Source: Candidatus Rhodobacter oscarellae
GTDB lineage: Bacteria > Pseudomonadota > Alphaproteobacteria > Rhodobacterales > Rhodobacteraceae
Reading direction: 5' to 3'
Assembly (NCBI RefSeq): GCF_001078595.1
Contig: NZ_LFTY01000002.1
Location: 1,916,957 to 1,980,956, forward strand
DNA: 64,000 nt
The notes beneath the pieces are model-generated. The model searched no databases. It was given only the letters and a program-made list of their open reading frames with translations, and had not been told where the DNA came from. The position numbers and the translations under genes are program-made. Shown here piece by piece: positions 27,488 through 34,787 of the stretch (position 1 is its first letter; every line of letters starts with the position of its first letter).

Positions 27488-28951
27488 TTACTCGGCCCAG
27501 CTGACCCCGGTGAGGTCATTCGCCTGGGTGGGCGAGTTCGGCCACAGCCCCCGGATCTTGGCATCCGCCACGCCGGTGCGCGCAAGCTGGAAGAGGTAAC
27601 CGTTGACGTAGTCATCGGCGAGCATCTTCTGCGCGGCGGCCAGGATCTCGCTGCGTTTCGCGGGCTCCGTCGCCAGGTTCAGATCGACCATCAGCGCCTG
27701 GAATTCGGGCTTGTCGTACTGGAAGTAGTATTCCGGGCGGGCATAGATGCCGATATCCATCGGCTCGGTATGGCTGACGATGGTCAGGTCATAATCCTTA
27801 CCCTTGAACACCTGCTCCAGCCACTGCGCCCATTCCAGGTTGGAGATCTCGGTCTCGATGCCCACGGCGCGCAGCTGTGCGGCGACGATCTCGCCGCCGC
27901 GGCGCGCATAGGAGGGCGGCGGCAGCTTGAGCGTCAGCGTCAGGTCCGTCGCGCCCGCCTCGGCCAGCAGGGCCTTGGCCATGTCGGGGTCATAGGCGGA
28001 CTGCGCGGTCAGGTCGACATAGTCGGGGTTATGCGGCGCGAAATGCGTGCCAATCGGGGTGCCGTAGCCGAACATCGCGCCGTCGATGATTTCCTGGCGG
28101 TTGATCGCATGGGCGATGGCCTTGCGCACGCGGATGTCGGTGACGCGCTTGTTGTTGGTCGACAGGATGGTCTCGCCCTCAGTCGAGCCGATCAGCAGCT
28201 GAAAGCGCGGGTCGGCCTCGAATTGGATCAGAGTCTCGGGCGCGGGGTAGCCGGGGAAGGCGTCGATATCGCCCGCCATCATCGCGGCGAAGGCCGCGTT
28301 GGGGTCGGAGATGAACTTGAAGGTCGCCGATTTCAGGCTGGGCTTGTCGCCCCAATAGTCGGGGTTCTCGACCAGCTCCACGCGGTCGCCCTGCACCCAT
28401 TGGCCCAGCTTGAACGGGCCGGTGCCCACCGGCGCGGTCGCGGCGGTCTCGATGCTCTCGGGGGCCACGATGACGGCGTCGCCCCAGGCCATGTTGGTGA
28501 TGAACTGGCCATTGGGCGCGCCCAGCACCACCTCGACGGTGGTGTCATCCACGACATTCACCGCGGCGATGCCCGCAAACAGCGCCTTCTGCGCGTTGGT
28601 GCTGTCCTCGGCGCGGGCACGGTCGAGCGAGAATTTCACGTCCTGGGCATCCATGGCTGTGCCGTCGTGAAACGTCACGCCACTGCGCAGGTTGAACCTA
28701 TAGGTCAGCCCGTCGGCGCTGACCGTCCAGCTTTCGGCCAGGCCCGGCGCGATGGAGCCGTCCGCCTGATAGCGCGTCAGCCCCTCGAACAGATTCGCAT
28801 AGACAACCTCGTCAATCGCGGCCGCCGCTCCCCCGGTCGGGTCCAGATTGGGCGGCTCAAGCTGCATCCCAATGGTGATGCTGTCCTGCGCGGCGGCGCC
28901 GGTCGCGGCCAGGGCCATCGCGGCAACGGAAATTTTCAGTCGGGTGAACAT
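27488..28951 (-). CDS. Peptide/nickel-type ABC transporter substrate-binding protein (SBP_bac_5), orphan
   Basis: 487-residue periplasmic receptor. Seen: a signal peptide (MFTRLKISVAAMALAATGAA, cleavage near AAAQ); SITIGMQLEPPNLDPT; the family signature region GLAESWTVSADGLTYRFNLRSGVTFHDGTAMDAQDVKFSLDRA...; the NKRVTDIRVRKAIAHAINRQEII motif; and a C-terminal PEYYFQYDKPEFQALM. Dipeptide, oligopeptide or other amphiphilic ligands are possible. The ATG at 28951 has GAGGAG about 13 nt upstream; the frame extends to 29047. No permease or ATPase gene lies next to it, so it must share a translocator encoded elsewhere. Confidence 0.9.
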   Translation of the reverse strand: MFTRLKISVAAMALAATGAAAQDSITIGMQLEPPNLDPTGGAAAAIDEVVYANLFEGLTRYQADGSIAPGLAESWTVSADGLTYRFNLRSGVTFHDGTAMDAQDVKFSLDRARAEDSTNAQKALFAGIAAVNVVDDTTVEVVLGAPNGQFITNMAWGDAVIVAPESIETAATAPVGTGPFKLGQWVQGDRVELVENPDYWGDKPSLKSATFKFISDPNAAFAAMMAGDIDAFPGYPAPETLIQFEADPRFQLLIGSTEGETILSTNNKRVTDIRVRKAIAHAINRQEIIDGAMFGYGTPIGTHFAPHNPDYVDLTAQSAYDPDMAKALLAEAGATDLTLTLKLPPPSYARRGGEIVAAQLRAVGIETEISNLEWAQWLEQVFKGKDYDLTIVSHTEPMDIGIYARPEYYFQYDKPEFQALMVDLNLATEPAKRSEILAAAQKMLADDYVNGYLFQLARTGVADAKIRGLWPNSPTQANDLTGVSWAE

Positions 28952-29257
28952 TGGGCAGTGAGCTCCTCTCCCATTATCTGCTGCGCGCAGGCTACAGCGC
29001 CGGGCGTTGGTTTGAAAGGGCACGGGCCCAGGCGGGCCTTGCGCCAAGGCAAAACACAGCGCAGTCTTTGCCCCTCATGCGGTTATTCATCGCATTAGAA
29101 CACGATATGCGTGTAGGTAGTATGTAGCGTAAGTGGTGCAGGCATTGGCCTGAGGGGTTAGGTGCGATTTTGAACCGAGATTTGATCAACATGTTTAAGA
29201 CAGAGCGTAACGCTGCGTCGCGGAGGCGCGGCCGTCGAGGGACCCCACGCCGAGGTT
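28952..29257. other. Divergent intergenic region
   Basis: 306 bp between the starts of the binding-protein gene and the histidine kinase gene. The middle (about 29070-29140) is AT-richer than its surroundings and is the most likely site of both promoters. I see no strong dyad, array or small coding frame. Confidence 0.5.
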
Positions 29258-30580
29258 GTGTTTAAGTTGCGCGGCTGGCTGGATAAACTGCTGGAAGAGG
29301 AGCGCGAGTTTCTCAGACGGCACTGCCAACGCCACGTCTTGGACTGGCTGTTCCGGATCGTCTTGCTGCTGGTGGCCTCTAGCTACTTTGCCCAGGTGCT
29401 TGCGGATCCCTGGTACATCCGCTGGTGGGTGGCGTTCGCCGCCTCGGTGCTTGTGGACTACATCGCCGCGCGCCGGTTTTCGAACGCGCAGACCCCAGGG
29501 AACTACCTCTTGGTCATCCTCGGCAGCACGCTCGAGATCATCTGCGGCATCGTGCTGACGATCTATATGTGGAACACCGGCGTCCCGGCGCTGCAATTCT
29601 CGGCGCTGCTCTATTTGATCGCCGCTGTGATGTTCGGTTGGTCCGGGCGGATCCGGTTTCTTTACGCGCAAGTCCTGGACATCCTGATGATGCAGGTGCC
29701 GCTGACCTGGTTTTGGATGACCATCTATTTCGGCGCCACGGCCCCCAGCGCCACCGAGCAGGCCGTGGCCATCGCCTTCATCTGCATCCAGGCCTTCCAT
29801 CTGAAGACGCTTTGGAGCGTGCGTACCAGCCTGCTGGCCATCGAGGCCGCGCGGCAGCGGGCGGGTGAGGCCAACAAGATGGATGCCGTGGGGCGGCTGA
29901 CCGGCGGGATCGCGCATGACTTCAACAACATCCTCACGGTGATCCTAGGCAACTTGGAGCTGCACGCCGAAGAGACCGACCCGTGCGAGCGCGACAAGCT
30001 GATCCGCGACGCCCATACCGCAGCACAGCGGGCCACGGCGCTGACCTCGCAGCTCTTGACGTTCTCGCGCCAGGCCCCGATGCAGCGCGAGGTCTTCGCC
30101 GCGATCACCGTCGCGCAGGAGCTCGAGACGATGGTGCGCCGCACCATGCCCGCCTCGGTCCAGTTCAGCGTCGAGAGCAGCGCCGGCAACGCGCGTATCG
30201 ACACCGACCGGGCGTTTCTGCAAAGCGCGCTCCTGAACCTGGTGATCAACGCGGCGGACGCCATGAACGGGGTGGGCCGCATCGCGCTGCGCGTGCGGTT
30301 GATCGAGGGCAGCGCGACCGGGCGCGACCAGCGTGACCGCGCGGGCTTTGTGGGCATCGCGGTGCTGGATAACGGCCCCGGCTTTGAGGACGAGGCGCTG
30401 GAATACGCCTTCGATCCCTTCTTTACGACAAAGCCAGTGGGCAAGGGCTCGGGGCTGGGGCTGTCAATGGTCAAGGGCTTTGCCGAACAATCCGGCGGCA
30501 CCGCAACGGCGCGCAACCTGCGGGGCGGTGGCGCAGAGGTCGAGCTTTTGCTGCCGAAAATCGCCGCCGCGCCGCCATAG
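29258..30580 (+). CDS. Membrane-bound sensor histidine kinase
   Basis: 440 residues. Seen: a membrane sensor part (about residues 28-190) with five to six hydrophobic helices such as WLFRIVLLLVASSYFA and GNYLLVILGSTLEIICGIVL; the H-box RLTGGIAHDFNNILTVILGNLELH with the phosphoacceptor His; and a HATPase_c domain with N-box LLNLVINAADAM, G1 VLDNGPGFEDEALEYAFDPFFTTK and G2 GSGLGLSMVKGFAEQSGG. No periplasmic domain, PAS or receiver is visible, and no response regulator gene is adjacent, so it is an orphan kinase. The start is a GTG at 29258 with a poor ribosome binding site; the true start could differ slightly. Confidence 0.88.
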   Translation: MFKLRGWLDKLLEEEREFLRRHCQRHVLDWLFRIVLLLVASSYFAQVLADPWYIRWWVAFAASVLVDYIAARRFSNAQTPGNYLLVILGSTLEIICGIVLTIYMWNTGVPALQFSALLYLIAAVMFGWSGRIRFLYAQVLDILMMQVPLTWFWMTIYFGATAPSATEQAVAIAFICIQAFHLKTLWSVRTSLLAIEAARQRAGEANKMDAVGRLTGGIAHDFNNILTVILGNLELHAEETDPCERDKLIRDAHTAAQRATALTSQLLTFSRQAPMQREVFAAITVAQELETMVRRTMPASVQFSVESSAGNARIDTDRAFLQSALLNLVINAADAMNGVGRIALRVRLIEGSATGRDQRDRAGFVGIAVLDNGPGFEDEALEYAFDPFFTTKPVGKGSGLGLSMVKGFAEQSGGTATARNLRGGGAEVELLLPKIAAAPP

Positions 30581-30642
30581 ATTCTCCCTTGGCGGCCGCC
30601 GCGATTGGCCCTAAATCGCCGGTGCAAGCAGGGGCCACACCG

Positions 30643-31281
30643 ATGGAACACGATTTCTGGCACGCGCGATGGGGTGACGACCGGACGGGCTTCCATGAGG
30701 AAGCCCCGAACCCCCTTCTGGTGGCGCATCTCTCCAGCTTGGCCCTGGCGCCCGGCGCGCGCGTTTTCGTGCCGCTCTGCGGCAAATCGGTGGACCTAAT
30801 CTGGCTGCGCGACCAGGGGTTTGCGGTCGTCGGCGCTGAGCTGAGCCCCATCGCCGTTGCCGCGATGATGGCGGCGCTTGGCGGCGCCGAGGAGGTCTCC
30901 CAGCACGGCGCGCTGCAAAGATACAACGCGGCCGGCATCGAGATCTTTGAGGGCGACATCTTCGCTTTGGATGCCACCACATTGGGCGCGGTGGACGCGG
31001 TCTATGACCGCGCCGCGCTGGTGGCGCTGCCGCCACGGATGCGGGCGGATTACGCAAGCCACATGGTCGCCTTGACCAAGCGCGCACCGCAGCTTCTGAT
31101 CAGCTTCGCCTATGACCAGGCGATGATGGACGGCCCGCCCTTCTCGGTGCCCCGCAGCGAGATCACGGATCTCTACGGCGCAACCCACAAGGTAGATCCG
31201 CTGGCGGATCAGGCCATATCGGGCCGCCTGGGACAACGCTGCGCAGGCCGCGAGCAGGTCTGGCGGCTCGTGCCACACTGA
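30643..31281 (+). CDS. tpm: Thiopurine S-methyltransferase family protein
   Basis: 212-residue SAM-dependent methyltransferase. Seen: the family N-terminus MEHDFWHARWGDDRTGFHEEAPNPLL; the SAM motif ARVFVPLCGKSVDLIWLRDQGFAVVGAELSPIAV; the mid motif GDIFALD..VDAVYDRAALVALPP; and a C-terminal REQVWRLV. Bacterial members methylate thiols and also selenium or tellurium species. The ATG at 30643 (frame open from 30589) gives the conserved N-terminus. It follows the kinase gene by 62 bp on the same strand; a functional link is not evident. Confidence 0.9.
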   Translation: MEHDFWHARWGDDRTGFHEEAPNPLLVAHLSSLALAPGARVFVPLCGKSVDLIWLRDQGFAVVGAELSPIAVAAMMAALGGAEEVSQHGALQRYNAAGIEIFEGDIFALDATTLGAVDAVYDRAALVALPPRMRADYASHMVALTKRAPQLLISFAYDQAMMDGPPFSVPRSEITDLYGATHKVDPLADQAISGRLGQRCAGREQVWRLVPH

Positions 31282-32080
31282 GGTTTATCGAGGCGCGCCG
31301 CGGCGCCCACCCGGGCCCATTATTCGGCCGATTCGGCTAACATTTCCCAAAGATCTTCGGCTTTTGTCGAACGAATTGCCTTGTGCCGCAGTTTCACCAG
31401 CCTCTCAGTTTTGGGCTGGAGTGGGCGTTGCCAACACGCGCACCGCCCTGACAACGCCTGCCGACACCAGACGCAACCGAACCCAAGCAGAGCAACCGCC
31501 CGAGCTTGCCTCGGGCAGCGGCCGACCTCCCCCAGGAGGCCGCTTTTGCAACCGCGCGTCTCGTTGGAACGTTTCGGTTTCCAGAGACGTCGAAGTTGAT
31601 TGAACTGAAGCGCAAGCGACCTCCAGGTCGGCCGCTGCCCGCGTTGTACTCGGTTCAAGGTGGAGGCCCCGGGTCAAGCCCGGGGCGGCAAGTCTCCAAC
31701 GCCCGCTCCAGGCCAATATGCCCCTAGCCGCTCACCCCAGAAGTTCCGCCAAATCAGGACCATAACCTTGGCGCCGTCCTCCATGTCTTGCACACCCATA
31801 GATGCGACCGTCGCGGGGAGGTCGGGCCGTCGAAAGCGCCAGACAGAGCCGCGCGCGCAGGATCTCGCAGCAGTTCCGTCCTGGCCGGGACGCGAACGAG
31901 GACTTGCGTCAAACGCGTCAGCCCCTCGCGCCGCGCCGCCAACCCTGCGGCCGCTCGTGATTGCATTTCCATCATGGCTCAAAGCACGGGCCGAATTCCG
32001 TCACCCGTGCAAGGTTCAATCCGCCCCCCTTGCCCCAACGCACACGCAGCGCCTAGGCTGCATAGCAAGGGAGAGAGACC
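31282..32080. other. 799-bp gap without a recognisable gene; holds a composite repeat
   Basis: Between tpm and the PhyH-type gene. The only structure I can support is the composite element at 31411-31686. Flanking sequence has open frames on both strands, none with a convincing start, codon use or family motif. A minus-strand frame at 31320-31658 ends LWEMLAESAE but shows no recognisable domain. The promoter of the gene at 32081 must lie in the last 150 bp. Confidence 0.6.
31411..31686 (+). repeat. Composite repeat with 17-bp perfect inverted ends, copy 1
   Basis: The core is 130 bp, 31512-31641. It is bounded by CGGGCAGCGGCCGACCT (31512-31528) and its perfect reverse complement (31625-31641) with 96 bp inside. 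Similarity to copy 2 (46304-46580, opposite strand) extends left to about 31411. On the right, after 24 bp, sits the palindrome GCCCCGG-GTCAAGC-CCGGGGC (31666-31686). Copy 2 has the same 96-bp core spacing and the same 24-bp gap to its palindrome. No transposase frame is present. Confidence 0.85.
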
Positions 32081-33265
32081 ATGAACAAAGCGCCGCATTC
32101 CTTCGCCACCCAGAGCAACTGGTTCGACCTGGAGGCGGGCGACATCGACGCCTTCGCCGCGCAGATCCCGGCCGCGACCGACCCCGCGGACTGGCCGAAC
32201 GCGGCCGAGGTGGTCCGCAGCGTGCTGATCTATGATGGGGCGGCGATCCGGGCGATGGACGCGACCGCGCAGGCGGCCCTGATGGGCGAATGGGCGCGCG
32301 CCTTCCTGGCGGGGCCGGGCATCGTGGTGATCAAGGGCGCCTATGACGACCTCTCGGTACTCGACCGCGCCACGGATCTCTTCACGCGCATGATCGAGCA
32401 AGAGCGCCAGTCCGGCGCGGGCGGCGGTGACCACTTCGCCAAGCCCGGCGCCAATGACCGGGTCTGGAACGCGCTGCAGAAGCACTGCCTGGCGGACCCC
32501 GAGGGCTTTGCGCTCTATTACGGGAACATCTGCCTAGAGCTGGTATCCACCGCCTGGCTGGGTCCGAACTACCAGTTCACCGCGCAGGTTAACCGGGTGA
32601 ACCCCGGCGGCACCGCGCAGACGGCGCATCGCGACTACCACCTGGGCTTCATGACGCGCGAGGACGCATCGCGCTGGCCGGTGCACGCGCATCTGCTGTC
32701 GCCAGCGCTGACCCTGCAGGGCGCGGTGGCGCATGTGGACATGCCGCTAAAGAGCGGGCCGACCCTGTACCTGCCCTACTCGCAGCGCTACCCAGAGGGC
32801 TACATCGCCTTCAACAAGCCCGAGTTCCAGGCGTATTTCGCGCAGCACCACGTGCAGCTGCCGCTGGAGAAGGGCGACGCGGCGTTCTTCAACCCGGCGC
32901 TGATGCATGGCGCGGGCAACAATGTCTCAAGCGACATCCTGCGGCTGGCGAACCTGCTGCAGGTCTCCTCGGCGTTCGGGCGCCCCATCGAGACGGTGGA
33001 CCGGGGTGCGATGGCGCGCGCGCTCCTCGAGCCCTTGCAGACCCTGCTCGCGGCGGGCCGGCTCTCAGAGGCGCAAGCGCATGCCGCCATCGCCGCCACC
33101 GCCGAGGGCTATGCCTACCCCACCAATCTCGACACCGACCCGCCGGTGGGCGGGCTGGCGCCGCTCAGCCAGGCCGAGATCATGCGCCGGGCGCTGGCGG
33201 AGGGGACAGAGGCGGATGGCTTTGCGCGCCTGATGGACGACTGGGACGCGCGGCGTCAGGCTTAG
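32081..33265 (+). CDS. Phytanoyl-CoA dioxygenase (PhyH) family protein
   Basis: 394-residue probable Fe(II)/2-oxoglutarate oxygenase. Seen: GIVVIKGAYDDLSVLDRAT near residue 80-98; the metal facial triad as HRDYHLGFM (His-X-Asp) in the middle; and a distal His in FFNPALMHGAGNNVSSDILRLANLLQ, with a following Arg positioned for the 2-oxoglutarate carboxylate. The substrate is unknown. The ATG at 32081 has AAGGGAGAGA 5 nt upstream. The gene is monocistronic as far as can be seen, with an imperfect inverted repeat 20-60 bp after its stop. Confidence 0.85.
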   Translation: MNKAPHSFATQSNWFDLEAGDIDAFAAQIPAATDPADWPNAAEVVRSVLIYDGAAIRAMDATAQAALMGEWARAFLAGPGIVVIKGAYDDLSVLDRATDLFTRMIEQERQSGAGGGDHFAKPGANDRVWNALQKHCLADPEGFALYYGNICLELVSTAWLGPNYQFTAQVNRVNPGGTAQTAHRDYHLGFMTREDASRWPVHAHLLSPALTLQGAVAHVDMPLKSGPTLYLPYSQRYPEGYIAFNKPEFQAYFAQHHVQLPLEKGDAAFFNPALMHGAGNNVSSDILRLANLLQVSSAFGRPIETVDRGAMARALLEPLQTLLAAGRLSEAQAHAAIAATAEGYAYPTNLDTDPPVGGLAPLSQAEIMRRALAEGTEADGFARLMDDWDARRQA

Positions 33266-33619
33266 AGCCCTGAATTGCGTATTTACAGCGTTTCGCTTTT
33301 AACTTGAGACATCAAGTTGAAAGAAAACGCCCACAACATCAGCAGGTTCTGCCGCGTTTCGCTTCAAAACCTAATGCGGGTTTTTCGCGATCCGCTGTGG
33401 AACAAGATGAATGGAGGAACGCTTCATGCTTCACCTTGTTCCAAATACGCATCCCGACCGCAGCGGCAGGCGCGAACGCTGCTGAAACGCGTCGCCTCGC
33501 GTCTAACCCGGAGCGCCCGCAGCCGCTTGTCGGCGAGGACGTGACACAAACCTGCGCGGCGAAGCCGCTCCTTTTGGCAACGCTTGCGAATCCAAGTCGG
33601 CCCATGCGACCCTGGCGGC
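33266..33619. other. 354-bp gap with two long imperfect inverted repeats
   Basis: 33301-33318 has perfect arms AACTTGA/TCAAGTT with a 4-nt loop, extendable imperfectly to about 33289-33330. It is placed as a terminator for the PhyH-type gene. 33398-33443 has outer arms TGGAACAAG/CTTGTTCCA around a partly paired interior. I see no gene. The deoC promoter should lie in the last 150 bp. Confidence 0.55.
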
Positions 33620-34615
33620 ATGGAAACCCAGACCCTCGCGCCCGCGCAAACCACCCAACTTCCCCAGGTGCAGGAGCCGCGCAGCCCCGGCTGCGCGCTC
33701 GATCTGGATTGGGTGATGTCGGCCCAAGCCAACACCTCGGCGATAGAGCGCCGCGCCAAGACCCTGCCGGGGCGGCGCAGCGTTAAGAAGGATCACCAGG
33801 CCGCCTGGCTCTTGAAGGCGATCACGATGATCGACCTCACCACGCTGTCGGGCGATGACACCTGGGAGCGGGTGCGGCGGCTCTGTGCCAAGGGGCGTGC
33901 CCCCGTGCGGGCCGAGATCCTAGAGGCGCTTGGGATGGATCAGATCAGCGTCGGCGCGATCTGCGTCTACCATGACATGGTCGAAACCGCGGTCGAGGCG
34001 CTGGCGGGCTCGGGCATCCCTGTGGCTGCGGTCTCCACCGGCTTTCCCGCCGGGCTCTCGCCGCTAGAGCTGCGCCTCAAAGAGATCGAGGCCTCGGTCA
34101 AAGCCGGCGCGCAAGAGATCGACATTGTGATCTCGCGCCGCCACGTGCTGACCGGCAACTGGCAGGCACTCTATGACGAGACCCAGGCCATGCGCGCCGC
34201 CTGCGGGGAGGCCCATATGAAGGCCATCCTCGCCACCGGAGAACTTGGCAGCTTGCGCAACGTCGCCCGCGCCAGCCTGGTTGCCATGATGGGCGGGGCG
34301 GATTTCATCAAGACCTCCACCGGCAAGGAGAGCGTCAACGCCACCCTGCCGGTCAGCCTGGTGATGATCCGCGCGCTGCGGGATTTCCACGACCGCACCG
34401 GCTACCGGATCGGCTACAAGCCCGCGGGCGGGATCTCCAAGGCCAAGGACGCGCTGACCTACCTGGCGCTGATCAAGGAAGAGCTGGGCACGCGCTGGCT
34501 CTCGCCCGACCTCTTCCGCTTCGGCGCCTCCTCCCTGCTGGGCGATATCGAGCGGCAATTGGAGCATCACGTCACCGGGCGCTACTCGGCGGGCTACCGG
34601 CATGGGCTTGGCTGA
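33620..34615 (+). CDS. deoC: Deoxyribose-phosphate aldolase
   Basis: 331-residue class I aldolase splitting 2-deoxyribose-5-phosphate into glyceraldehyde-3-phosphate and acetaldehyde. Seen: MIDLTTLSGDDTWERV; ICVYHDMVETAVEAL; the strand VAAVSTGFPAG; EIDIVISRRHVLTGNW; and the Schiff-base motif GADFIKTSTGK with the catalytic Lys at residue 231. GYKPAGGISKAKDAL and FRFGASSLLGDIERQL complete the TIM barrel. An N-terminal extension of about 60 residues makes it longer than E. coli DeoC (259 residues). The ATG at 33620 is chosen; the frame opens at 33584. The aldehyde dehydrogenase gene follows by 172 bp. Confidence 0.95.
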   Translation: METQTLAPAQTTQLPQVQEPRSPGCALDLDWVMSAQANTSAIERRAKTLPGRRSVKKDHQAAWLLKAITMIDLTTLSGDDTWERVRRLCAKGRAPVRAEILEALGMDQISVGAICVYHDMVETAVEALAGSGIPVAAVSTGFPAGLSPLELRLKEIEASVKAGAQEIDIVISRRHVLTGNWQALYDETQAMRAACGEAHMKAILATGELGSLRNVARASLVAMMGGADFIKTSTGKESVNATLPVSLVMIRALRDFHDRTGYRIGYKPAGGISKAKDALTYLALIKEELGTRWLSPDLFRFGASSLLGDIERQLEHHVTGRYSAGYRHGLG

Positions 34616-34661
34616 TGGGCACCGCGCGCTCTGTTAACCCGGCCCGAAATCGTACGGAGCG

Positions 34662-34699
34662 CCGACGCGGTGCCGACGGAAAGCCGACACAAAGCCGAC
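34662..34699 (+). promoter_or_regulatory. Array of four CCGAC boxes at exact 11-bp period, upstream of the aldehyde dehydrogenase gene
   Basis: CCGAC starts at 34662, 34673, 34684 and 34695, each preceded by G (GCCGAC). The array lies 47 bp after the deoC stop and 88 bp before the next start codon. Box number, box sequence and period equal those at 26030-26067. Spacer bases differ between the two arrays, which argues that the boxes rather than the whole sequence are constrained. Confidence 0.7.
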
Positions 34700-34787
34700 G
34701 CCGGGATTTCCATGAAAATAAGGCGTTAACCCCCGATTCGCGGCCCAAGGCGTGTCGCAGCATTCACACTTCGTTAGGAGTTTCCCA

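Noticed and set aside
31320..31658. Minus-strand frame ending LWEMLAESAE as a small gene
   Set aside because: It overlaps the composite repeat, has no ribosome binding site and no recognisable domain.
26030..34699. CRISPR array interpretation of the CCGAC repeats
   Set aside because: Units are 11 bp with 5-bp boxes, only four per array, with no spacers of CRISPR length and no cas genes.
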